Shown here: positions 44,698-51,821 of the stretch, piece after piece
Position numbering within the stretch: the first letter of the stretch is position 1
How the letters are laid out: every line of letters starts with the position of its first letter
NCBI RefSeq assembly: GCF_018598175.1
Contig: NZ_JAHESE010000022.1
Coordinates: 58,960-122,959 of the forward strand
Source: Dawidia cretensis
GTDB taxonomy: Bacteria; Bacteroidota; Bacteroidia; Cytophagales; Cyclobacteriaceae
Direction: 5' to 3'
DNA length: 64,000 nt
Made by a program: the position numbers and the translations under genes
Notes under the pieces: model-generated
The model's database searches: none
Seen by the model: the letters and a program-made list of their open reading frames with translations, nothing else
Told to the model about the DNA's origin: nothing

Positions 44698-45638
44698 TGG
44701 TGGCGCCGTTAACGGAGCATCGTAAGCAAGCCCGGTTGATGGGTTCTGCCTTCGAGTTCGTCACGGTGACAGAGGCAAGCGACCCCGAAGATCATATCGG
44801 CACCGCGATCGCGGAGGTGCGGCGTATGGAGGCTCTGCTGACGGAGTTCTCGGACACCTCTCAAACCGCCCAGCTGAACCGCGCAGCCGGTATCCATGCC
44901 GTGGAAGTAGATCCGGAAGTATACGCCATCCTCCACCGCAGCCGCGAGATTGCACGGTTGACGCAAGGCGCCTTTGACATCACGGCCGGGGTATTAAAAA
45001 AGCTATATGACTTTCGAAACAAACCCGCCACGCTACCCAGTCGCGCAGCGATCGATGCTGCGCTGCAACGTGTGGGGTGGGACAAGATCGTGTTGACAGC
45101 GCCGGGGCAGGTATATTTGTCGATGCCGGGCATGCACGTGGGGTTTGGGGCGATTGGCAAGGGTTATGCGGCCGACAAGGTGAAGAACGTGCTGCAACAG
45201 AAAGGTATACGCAGTGGTGTGATCAACGCCAGCGGCGACCTGACGGCGTGGGGCACGCGTCCCGATGGCACACCCTGGAAGGTGGGCATTGCCGATCCAA
45301 ATGCACCTGACCGTGTTATTGCCTGGATACCGGTGCATCAGGCATCGGTGGCAACGTCGGGCAACTACGAACAATATTTTGAGCTGAATGGCGTGCGGTA
45401 TTCGCACAACATTGACCCGAAGACGGGCTTGCCCGTGCAGGGAATAAAAAGCGCGACGGTGGTGAGCCCGAGTGCCGAGCTTTCAGATGCGTTGGCTACT
45501 GCCATTACCGTCATGGGCCCATCGGTAGGGGTACACTTCATCAATCAACTGCCCAACACACATTGCCTGATCATTGACGACCAGAACCGTCTGCACACAT
45601 CGCGTCACCTATCCATAACTTTGAACTCTGCCACATGA
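44694..45638 (+). CDS. apbE: FAD:protein FMN transferase
   Basis: A 314-residue ApbE-family enzyme, which attaches FMN through a phosphoester to a threonine of an exported protein, with FAD as donor and Mg2+. The family landmarks are MGSAFEFVTV near the start, FGAIGKGYAADKV, INASGDLTAWG, ASVATSGNYEQYF and HNIDPKTGLPVQG. Starts at 44694 and 44697 are both possible; the first gives the 4-base overlap with the thioredoxin gene. No signal peptide is evident, unlike some ApbE proteins. Its target is not a known Nqr/Rnf subunit here, because none is encoded nearby; the next two genes are candidates. Confidence 0.9.
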   Translation: MMVAPLTEHRKQARLMGSAFEFVTVTEASDPEDHIGTAIAEVRRMEALLTEFSDTSQTAQLNRAAGIHAVEVDPEVYAILHRSREIARLTQGAFDITAGVLKKLYDFRNKPATLPSRAAIDAALQRVGWDKIVLTAPGQVYLSMPGMHVGFGAIGKGYAADKVKNVLQQKGIRSGVINASGDLTAWGTRPDGTPWKVGIADPNAPDRVIAWIPVHQASVATSGNYEQYFELNGVRYSHNIDPKTGLPVQGIKSATVVSPSAELSDALATAITVMGPSVGVHFINQLPNTHCLIIDDQNRLHTSRHLSITLNSAT

Positions 45639-45844
45639 AACGTTTACTCTACTGTCTGTCGCTCGGCGTTACGCTGTTGGCCTGCGAAAGTGTGAAGCCT
45701 TACCAGCGCGCTTACCTGAACGATCACGAGATGCAACCGGGCCAGCCGGGTGCGCGCGGCATGGAGGAAAACGTGCAGGCATACCGTGAGGGTGCTACCG
45801 GCGGCGGCAGCACCAAGAACAGTGGGGGATGTGGATGTAACTAA
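45635..45844 (+). CDS. DUF4266 small lipoprotein with cysteine tail
   Basis: A 69-residue precursor. A lipobox (LLAC, Cys17) indicates membrane anchoring, leaving a 52-residue mature peptide. It contains YREGATGGGS and ends GGCGCN with Cys66 and Cys68. DUF4266 proteins are short lipoproteins typically found with ApbE and DUF3570. The EGAT run resembles the (S/T)GAT core of flavinylated proteins, so Thr55 could be the FMN acceptor; this is inference. The two tail cysteines could bind metal or be a thioredoxin substrate. Overlaps apbE by 4 bases and precedes the DUF3570 gene by 8 bases. Confidence 0.8.
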   Translation: MKRLLYCLSLGVTLLACESVKPYQRAYLNDHEMQPGQPGARGMEENVQAYREGATGGGSTKNSGGCGCN

Positions 45845-45852
45845 CCAGGACT

Positions 45853-47070
45853 TTGAAGAAACGTTACCTCACCGCAGCCCTTCTGGCAGCAACCATTACT
45901 TCCTTCGGCCAGCAAACAACGCCTTATGCAAAGAAGCGTATTGCGCGTACCGATGTGCAGGCGCTGTTTTCTTTTTATACACAAGACAACGACCACTCGG
46001 CCGTGACGGGTGGGCAAGGCACGGAAGACCTGCAAGTTTATACCAGCCAGGTATCCATCGATGTGAACAAGGATTCCATCAATACATTCCACCTCGATGG
46101 CGGTGTGGATGTGATCAGCTCGGCGTCTACCGATCGCATCGACTTTGAGATGTCGTCGGCGTCGAAGGTTGATGCCCGCAGTCACGCCCGTATAGGCTAC
46201 AGCCGGTTGTTATCCGCGCAGGGTATGAATGTAGGCGCGACGGCTTCATTTTCCATCGAGTCGGATTATCTTTCGATTGGCGGTGGGCTTTCGTGGAATT
46301 ATACCAACCCATCGCAGCAGCGCGAGGTGTCGCTCGCGGTGCAGGCATACTTCGATGACTTGCGTTGGGGGCGTTTGGAGAATGGCCATCCGCAGAAACT
46401 GGTATATCCGGAAGAGCTTCGGTATAAAAACTGGTTTGATGAATACCGGCGTAATTCCATTAACATCGAAGCGGGTTTTCTACAGACTATTAACCGGCGC
46501 ATGACGTTGGGCCTCTATCCGGGTATTACGTATCAGCAGGGATTACTCTCGACACCGTTTCACCGCATTTATTTTACCGATGGTTCGAAGGGCATCGAAA
46601 AGCTTCCCAGCGGCCGGCTGAAAATACCGGTAGGCCTGCAGTTAAATACCTTCCTGGGCAGCCGGTGGGTGCTGCGCACATCGTACCGTTACTTTTACGA
46701 CGACTTCGGCATTGTCGCGCATGCGTTGAATGTGGAGTCGGCGGTGAAGATCAGTCGCGTATTTACGATTACACCGTTCATTCGACTTTATACACAACGA
46801 GGTGCCGATTACTTCAAGCCCTATAATAAACACGATGTCTCGGAGTCATACTATACTTCTGACTATGATCTTTCTTCGTTCGAAAGTATCAAGCCGGGTG
46901 TAGGTATTCGCTATGCGCCGTTTACACGCGGTAAAGCCATTACGTTTAATGACATTGAAATGCGGTATGCGCTGTACCATCGCACCGATGGTATGCAGGC
47001 ACACATGATCACGGTATTTTTTAATTATACTGTCGAGCGTGAAAAGACACATCCGTTGTCTGAAAGGTAA
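45853..47070 (+). CDS. DUF3570 predicted outer-membrane beta-barrel protein
   Basis: A 405-residue exported protein starting with TTG at 45853. The frame immediately gives a signal peptide (MKKRYLTAALLAATITSFGQ), and no ATG lies nearby. The mature part consists of alternating amphipathic beta strands (for example GLSWNYTNPSQQREVSLAVQAYFDD and VLRTSYRYFYDDFG), with many aromatic residues and a strand-like end, consistent with an outer-membrane barrel. The family is uncharacterised. It is the last gene of the thioredoxin/apbE/DUF4266 set, so it may present or use the flavinylated or metal-bearing partner at the cell surface. Confidence 0.85.
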   Translation: MKKRYLTAALLAATITSFGQQTTPYAKKRIARTDVQALFSFYTQDNDHSAVTGGQGTEDLQVYTSQVSIDVNKDSINTFHLDGGVDVISSASTDRIDFEMSSASKVDARSHARIGYSRLLSAQGMNVGATASFSIESDYLSIGGGLSWNYTNPSQQREVSLAVQAYFDDLRWGRLENGHPQKLVYPEELRYKNWFDEYRRNSINIEAGFLQTINRRMTLGLYPGITYQQGLLSTPFHRIYFTDGSKGIEKLPSGRLKIPVGLQLNTFLGSRWVLRTSYRYFYDDFGIVAHALNVESAVKISRVFTITPFIRLYTQRGADYFKPYNKHDVSESYYTSDYDLSSFESIKPGVGIRYAPFTRGKAITFNDIEMRYALYHRTDGMQAHMITVFFNYTVEREKTHPLSER

Positions 47071-47392
47071 CCACCTGCCTGTATAAATATTTTTATATAC
47101 ATACTATAGGTATAGTTTATGTCAGACCGGGCGCTAAAACGGCTAGTTGCGGTGGCGTTGCGGTGTTTTACTGACATTTTGATGAGGATAGAACTCCCCA
47201 TTCTGTCAGGTTTTTCTACAGCCATTTTGGCCGTTTCCACATGTCAGTTTTTTGCCAAAATGTAACTTTTTTTGTGGCAAAACGTACAATTCAACCGTTT
47301 ACCTGATATATCGGGTATTAATAACGGGTGAAATGACATTTTTTGGCATGGAAGTTTCTCAGTAGCCCGTGAATGTTTGAAAACGTCTAAGT
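47071..47392. other. Intergenic region with TGTCAG boxes and a near-palindrome
   Basis: 322 bases without a gene. TGTCAG occurs at 47120, 47204 and 47242 and CTGACA at 47171, a loose set of inverted and direct copies. An imperfect 16-bp palindrome (ACCTGATATATCGGGT) lies at 47301-47316. Another inverted arrangement, GTTTTTTGCCA and TGGCAAAAC, spans about 47246-47284. These may regulate the gene at 47393, but no promoter box is exact. Confidence 0.45.
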
Positions 47393-47884
47393 ATGAAAAT
47401 TTCAAAAATTGTTGTGTTTTTGGTTGCTTTCATGATGATGCCGATAATCGGCTCATACACAAAGGGTATCAGCCATAAAACCACTTTATTGGGCCATAAC
47501 GAGGTAACTGTGACGCTGGAAACACTAACCGTGTACAATCCGGAGAAACGTCAGTGTGACAGAACACCCCTGATTACGGCTAGCAACGCACGAATTGACA
47601 CGGATAAGCTGTTAAAGCAAGAAATTCGCTGGATGGCCCTGTCAAGAGACCTGTTAAAACGCTGGAAAGGCAAGTTCCACTATGGTGATACCGTACGGTT
47701 GCAGTCGGGAGACCCCGAGATCGACGGCCTTTGGGTGATCCAGGATAACCTGAATAAGCGCTTTAAGAGCGCAGGAGACCTGTTATTTGACGGCCGGGTA
47801 CGTAAGCTCGGAAAATGGAAGAACGTCACTATAACGCGCCAGGATGAGTACATCATTAACAGCGCCCCGGACGTAAACAGCTAA
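47393..47884 (+). CDS. Exported RlpA/3D-like double-psi barrel protein
   Basis: A 163-residue protein with a signal-like N-terminus (MKISKIVVFLVAFMMMPIIGSY). The mature part contains VTLETLTVYNPEKRQCDRTPLITASNARIDTDK, then WMALSRDLLKRWKGKFHYGDTVRL and GLWVIQDNLNKRF. This order (tyrosine-Pro turn, TASN, a leucine-rich loop, GD-V, and a final aspartate-bearing strand) resembles 3D-domain/RlpA double-psi barrels that act on peptidoglycan or denuded glycans. The usual final aspartate cluster is only partly present, so the enzyme role is uncertain. It is a single-gene unit with a shared terminator. Confidence 0.6.
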   Translation: MKISKIVVFLVAFMMMPIIGSYTKGISHKTTLLGHNEVTVTLETLTVYNPEKRQCDRTPLITASNARIDTDKLLKQEIRWMALSRDLLKRWKGKFHYGDTVRLQSGDPEIDGLWVIQDNLNKRFKSAGDLLFDGRVRKLGKWKNVTITRQDEYIINSAPDVNS

Positions 47885-47892
47885 CATCAAAA

Positions 47893-47930
47893 AAGTCCAC
47901 GGCTTATGCGTTAAACGCGGCCGTGGACTT
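47893..47930. terminator. Bidirectional terminator shared with fba
   Basis: An 11-bp stem, AAGTCCACGGC (47893-47903) with GCCGTGGACTT (47920-47930). T-rich sequence follows on the reverse strand and weaker T sequence on the forward strand. It lies between two converging genes. Confidence 0.8.
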
Positions 47931-47955
47931 ACCGTATATTTTTTTATGCCTGCTG

Positions 47956-49017
47956 TTAGAGCGGCACGTTGCGATTCAGGGCATTGAGCTCCTGGAAGGC
48001 CTGTGTCAGGCGTTCTTTGAAGGTAGTTTCGCCATCGCGCAACCATACGCGCGGATCGTAGTACTTTTTATTCGGGGCATCGATGCCTGACGGGTTGCCG
48101 AGCTGTCCTTGCAGATAGTCGCCGTTCTTTTTGTAGTACTTCAGAATACCGTCCCAGAATGCCCACTGCAAATCTGTGTCGATGTTCATCTTAATGACAC
48201 CGTAGCCGATTGCTTCCTGGATTTTCTCTGCTTCAGAACCTGAACCGCCGTGGAACACGAAGTTTACAGGGTTCTTGCCCGTGCTGAATTTCTTCTGGAT
48301 GAAGTCCTGTGAGTTGCGCAAAATAGTAGGATCCAGCTTTACGTTACCGGGCTTGTATACACCGTGCACGTTGCCGAACGATGCCGCGATCACGAAGTTC
48401 GGGCTTATTTTTGACAGCTCTTCGTACGCATAGGCTACTTCTTCAGGCTGTGTGTACAGCTTGGAGGCTTCTACGTGCGAGTTGTCCACGCCGTCTTCTT
48501 CACCACCGGTTACGCCAAGCTCGATCTCGAGGAACATGTTGAGCTTGGTCATTTTTTCGAGGTAGCGTTTGCTGGTCTCGATGTTTTCTTTCAGCGGCTC
48601 TTCCGACAGGTCGAGCATGTGCGATGAAAATAGAGGCTTTCCGGTTTGTTTGAAGAATTTTTCGCCTTCTGCCAGCATGCCGTCAACCCACGGAATGAGC
48701 TTCTTTGCAGCGTGGTCGGTGTTGAGCAGCACCGGCACGCCGTAAGCATCGCTCACTTCGTGTACGTATTTTGCAGCCGCGATAGCACCCAGGATGGAAG
48801 CTTCTTGCTGCTTGTTCGGCAATGACTTGCCGGCGTAGAACGACGAGCCGCCGTTCGAGAATTGAATAATAACAGGTGAACCTACACTCTTAGCCGTTTC
48901 CAGGCTGGCGTTGATGGTGTTGGAGTTCGAAATGTTGATGGCGGGTAGTGCATACTGATTGGCCTTGGCATGATCGAATACGATCTTTGCCTGTGAGTAT
49001 CCAAGTACGGTCGACAT
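47956..49017 (-). CDS. fba: Fructose-bisphosphate aldolase, class II
   Basis: A 353-residue zinc aldolase of glycolysis and gluconeogenesis that interconverts fructose-1,6-bisphosphate with DHAP and glyceraldehyde-3-phosphate. Visible sites are NTDHAAK (first zinc His), LEIELGVTGGEEDG with the catalytic-loop acid, SFGNVHGVY (zinc His), and FHGGSGS plus the phosphate-binding NIDTD. Length and motifs match the FbaA subgroup. It is leftward and monocistronic, with an exact -7 box upstream at 49073-49080 and a terminator downstream. Confidence 0.96.
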   Translation of the reverse strand: MSTVLGYSQAKIVFDHAKANQYALPAINISNSNTINASLETAKSVGSPVIIQFSNGGSSFYAGKSLPNKQQEASILGAIAAAKYVHEVSDAYGVPVLLNTDHAAKKLIPWVDGMLAEGEKFFKQTGKPLFSSHMLDLSEEPLKENIETSKRYLEKMTKLNMFLEIELGVTGGEEDGVDNSHVEASKLYTQPEEVAYAYEELSKISPNFVIAASFGNVHGVYKPGNVKLDPTILRNSQDFIQKKFSTGKNPVNFVFHGGSGSEAEKIQEAIGYGVIKMNIDTDLQWAFWDGILKYYKKNGDYLQGQLGNPSGIDAPNKKYYDPRVWLRDGETTFKERLTQAFQELNALNRNVPL

Positions 49018-49072
49018 AGTGTTATGGTATGTTTAGTAAAAATTTCCAGCGTTGGTTTCCCGTGGCGGCCTA

Positions 49073-49080
49073 CAAAAGTA
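49073..49080 (-). promoter_or_regulatory. -7 box TACTTTTG for fba
   Basis: CAAAAGTA on the forward strand reads TACTTTTG on the coding strand, an exact TAnnTTTG match, 56 bases upstream of the fba start codon. A TTTC at about 21 bases upstream is the nearest -33 candidate. Confidence 0.5.
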
Positions 49081-49194
49081 TCAGAAAATTTTAAAGAAGG
49101 GGAAATTCACACATGAATTACGTAGTCGCACCCCGCGAAAACCAAATATATACCGTGTGCGACGACAATATAATTTAAATCACGCTGTGCCTAA

Positions 49195-50220
49195 CTAACG
49201 CATAATAGCTTCTGGCGCCGGCACGAGTGAAAATTGCTCTGCTAATAAAGTGTACGAGCGCAGACGATCTTCGTGATGGTCGGCAAATGTAGCTATCATT
49301 ACTTCGTCTACTGCAAACTGCTCCGCGAGCTTCGTGATCTTTTCTTTTACCACGTCAGGCGTACCGGTTACCGTCCGCATACGATTGTATTGCACCCTGG
49401 CCCACTCTTCACGGCTATACTCATAGTCTTTGATCGCTTCGTACGAAGGTGCCTCGTCTATCTTTCCGCGTTCGATACTCAACAAGCGATAGTCCATTAC
49501 CGCTTGTACTTGCGCTGCTTTTTCCTCTGTGTCACCACAGAAAGCAAAGATGCTGACGGACGCCTGCGGCGTTTGTGACCCGTCACCTTTAAATAATTTG
49601 CGATAAGCAGCAACGGCTTCCGGTCCACCAACGGGATTTATAAACTGTGCAAACGATAGCGACATACCAAAATGGGCAGCCAGGTAGGCACTCTCGCCAC
49701 TCGACGTGAGCATCCACAAGTCGGGTATGGTCTCTACGCGGGGAATGGCTTTTACTTTTTCGTGTACGGTGCCGGGCCGGACATCTTCGGAAAGAAATGC
49801 TTTGAGGTCGATGATCTGGGTTAAATATTCCTGCGGATCAAATGTGTTGGAGGGATTCAGCAAGGAGGCCGTCAGGCGGTCGCCACCCGGGGCGCGGCCG
49901 ATGCCCAGGTCGATGCGCCCCGGGTAGAGGGCTTCGAGCAAGCGAAAGTTCTCGGCTACTTTTAATGTGCTATGGTTCGGCAGCATGATGCCGCCGGAGC
50001 CAAAGCGTATGTGTTTGGTCTCGGCAGCAAGTCGTGCGATCAGGACTTCAGGCGCGGCGCCGGCCAGCGTGGTGATGTTGTGGTGTTCGGATAGCCAATA
50101 GCGTGTATAGCCCAGCTTGTCGGCCAGGCGTGCCAGGGCTACGCTTTCCTGTAAGGCCTCTACGGCCGTGCTTCCCCGCCGGATGGGTGTCTGATCCAGC
50201 ACACTTAATTTCAATTGCAT
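49195..50220 (-). CDS. LLM-class (luciferase-like) flavin-dependent oxidoreductase
   Basis: A 341-residue FMN-dependent TIM-barrel protein. I use the start at 50220 (MQLKLSVLDQTPIR) because it fits the family, as in YhbW-like proteins; the longer start adds 12 residues. Recognisable parts are WLSEHHNITTLAGAAPEVLIA, HIRFGSGGIMLPNHS and YPGRIDLGIGRAPGGD, then SGESAYLAAHFG near 165. Such enzymes oxidise small molecules with FMNH2 and oxygen, and the substrate is not predictable. It is monocistronic, 177 bases upstream of fba on the same strand. Confidence 0.88.
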   Translation of the reverse strand: MQLKLSVLDQTPIRRGSTAVEALQESVALARLADKLGYTRYWLSEHHNITTLAGAAPEVLIARLAAETKHIRFGSGGIMLPNHSTLKVAENFRLLEALYPGRIDLGIGRAPGGDRLTASLLNPSNTFDPQEYLTQIIDLKAFLSEDVRPGTVHEKVKAIPRVETIPDLWMLTSSGESAYLAAHFGMSLSFAQFINPVGGPEAVAAYRKLFKGDGSQTPQASVSIFAFCGDTEEKAAQVQAVMDYRLLSIERGKIDEAPSYEAIKDYEYSREEWARVQYNRMRTVTGTPDVVKEKITKLAEQFAVDEVMIATFADHHEDRLRSYTLLAEQFSLVPAPEAIMR

Positions 50221-50304
50221 ACCGATTGGATTGTCGTCTGGTGTTGACAACAGCACCTACGGCAAACAAGTGCGGGGATTCGCTACTTTTTACTGCGTGA
50301 TTTT

Positions 50305-51153
50305 TTAGAGGTCGTCGGTACTGAAGGTGTCCCCTTGACTGATGTCACCCGTTTCAAAGCCCTTTTTGAACCAGCGTACGCGTTGCGCCGACGTGCCGTG
50401 GGTGAACGAGTCGGGTACGACCTCACCGGTGGCTTGTTTCTGCAGGCGATCGTCACCGATGGCTGAAGCGGCGCCGAGCGCTTCTTCGATGTCACCCGCT
50501 TCGAGTATATTCTGCATCTTCTGGGCGTGGTGTGCCCATACGCCTGCAAAGAAGTCGGCTTGCAGCTCGAGGCGTACGGATTGTTTGTTATACTCTGCTT
50601 CGCTGACCTGGCCACGCATGCTGTGTACGCGGTCGGTTGTGCCCATGAGGTGTTGTATGTGGTGGCCTACTTCGTGCGCAATGACATAGGCTTGTGCAAA
50701 GTCGCCGGGGGCCTGGAAGCGCGAGCGGAGGTCTTCATAGAAGCTGAGGTCGATGTATAGTTTCTCGTCGGCCGAGCAATAGAACGGGCCGGTTGCGGAA
50801 CTGGCGTTGCCACAGCCGGAGGCTACCTGGTCGGTAAAGAGTACGAGGGTGGGCTCGCGGTAGTCGCTCTTGAGCTTGTGCCAGACGTCTTCGGTGTCGG
50901 CCAGCACCGTGGCGACAAACTGGCCCATCTTTTCTTCCTCGGCAGTGAGAGGGGCACGTTCTTCGGTGGTCGTGCCGCCGGTGCCAACGCCGGTCTGTTG
51001 GAGAACCTCCAGGGGGTTCTTTTTCATTACCAGGCTAATGACCACGACGATCAGAATTCCGCCAATGCCGAGGCCGCCTTTGAGCATGCCGCCACCGCCG
51101 CTACCGCGACGGTCTTCTACGTTTGAGCTTTGTCTTCTGCCTGTCCAGCGCAT
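50305..51153 (-). CDS. ypfJ: YpfJ-like neutral zinc metallopeptidase
   Basis: A 282-residue membrane-anchored protein. The N-terminus is RWTGRRQSSNVEDRRGSGGGG, the hallmark of the family, followed by one helix (about 27-43) and the catalytic domain with AYVIAHEVGHHIQHLMG (zinc HExxH), and LELQADFFAGVWAHH supplying the further ligand. It closely follows E. coli YpfJ in length (287). It should sit on the outer face of the inner membrane. It is upstream of, and may be co-oriented with, the LLM gene, 84 bases apart. Confidence 0.9.
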   Translation of the reverse strand: MRWTGRRQSSNVEDRRGSGGGGMLKGGLGIGGILIVVVISLVMKKNPLEVLQQTGVGTGGTTTEERAPLTAEEEKMGQFVATVLADTEDVWHKLKSDYREPTLVLFTDQVASGCGNASSATGPFYCSADEKLYIDLSFYEDLRSRFQAPGDFAQAYVIAHEVGHHIQHLMGTTDRVHSMRGQVSEAEYNKQSVRLELQADFFAGVWAHHAQKMQNILEAGDIEEALGAASAIGDDRLQKQATGEVVPDSFTHGTSAQRVRWFKKGFETGDISQGDTFSTDDL

Positions 51154-51200
51154 ATCTGTAGTTGTTTAGAGTTTTACTATAAAATATTGGGCCTTACGTG

Positions 51201-51295
51201 CAGGCTCTCGCCAGTCTAAAGACTGGCATTAGGGTCAGGTCCCCCGATAAGATCGGGACTTAACGCAAGTCGCCTCCCTTCGGTCGGAAGACTTG
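51201..51295. repeat. Cluster of three short palindromes
   Basis: GCCAGTCT-AA-AGACTGGC (51210-51227), CCCGAT-AAG-ATCGGG (51243-51257) and AAGTC/GACTT (51267-51271 with 51290-51294) occur in 95 bases between ypfJ and the haem-binding protein gene. None has a T tract fitting a terminator for either gene. It looks like a compact intergenic palindrome element, possibly one of several copies in the genome, though no other copy was seen here. Confidence 0.5.
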
Positions 51296-51304
51296 AACCA
51301 GTTG

Positions 51305-51754
51305 TTACTTTGGCAGCGTCTTTAACCACGCATTTATAGCGGTGCGGTCGGCTTCTGTGATTTCGGCTTCGTGGTGGATCCAAAGGTAGGAGTCCAGGGG
51401 CATCCAGCCTTCGTTTACGGCTTCGCCTAGTTCTTCGAGCTTGTGGGCTGCTTTCTTGTCAGGATATGTTTTAAAGGTGGAGAAGTTTAGCTCTTCTTTG
51501 CCTTCTTCGATGTGGTGCGCCATCCACCAGGCTATCGGCTGAATGTTGTAGTACCACGGGTATGCGGTGTTGTTGCTGTGGCAGTCGTAGCATTTTTTTA
51601 TCAGGATCTGGTGGACATCCTCGGGTATGGCGTACTTCTTCGAAATGTCGTCGTCCGTGATCAGCGGAAGAGCAATATTTTTGGAGGGTTGGATAAATTG
51701 CATGATCACCAGGATGGCCACCACTGCCAGTAGAATTTTCTTTCTTGTACTCAT
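51305..51754 (-). CDS. Haem-binding domain (CxxCH) exported protein
   Basis: A 149-residue protein with a single N-terminal membrane helix (KILLAVVAILVIMQFI). It has the covalent haem-attachment motif CYDCHSN (Cys55-Cys58-His59), followed by NTAYPWYYNIQPIAWWMAHHIEEG and an acidic tail. This is the Haem_bd layout of c-type cytochromes in Bacteroidota. Its haem would be attached by the Ccm system whose genes lie at 57-61.7 kb. It follows the VWA gene on the same strand by 67 bases. Confidence 0.88.
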   Translation of the reverse strand: MSTRKKILLAVVAILVIMQFIQPSKNIALPLITDDDISKKYAIPEDVHQILIKKCYDCHSNNTAYPWYYNIQPIAWWMAHHIEEGKEELNFSTFKTYPDKKAAHKLEELGEAVNEGWMPLDSYLWIHHEAEITEADRTAINAWLKTLPK

Positions 51755-51821
51755 GGGAAGGTTGGTAATTCTAAAATACGAACAGTTTGGGAGATACGAA
51801 AGACCCGCCGGCAGGCATGCC

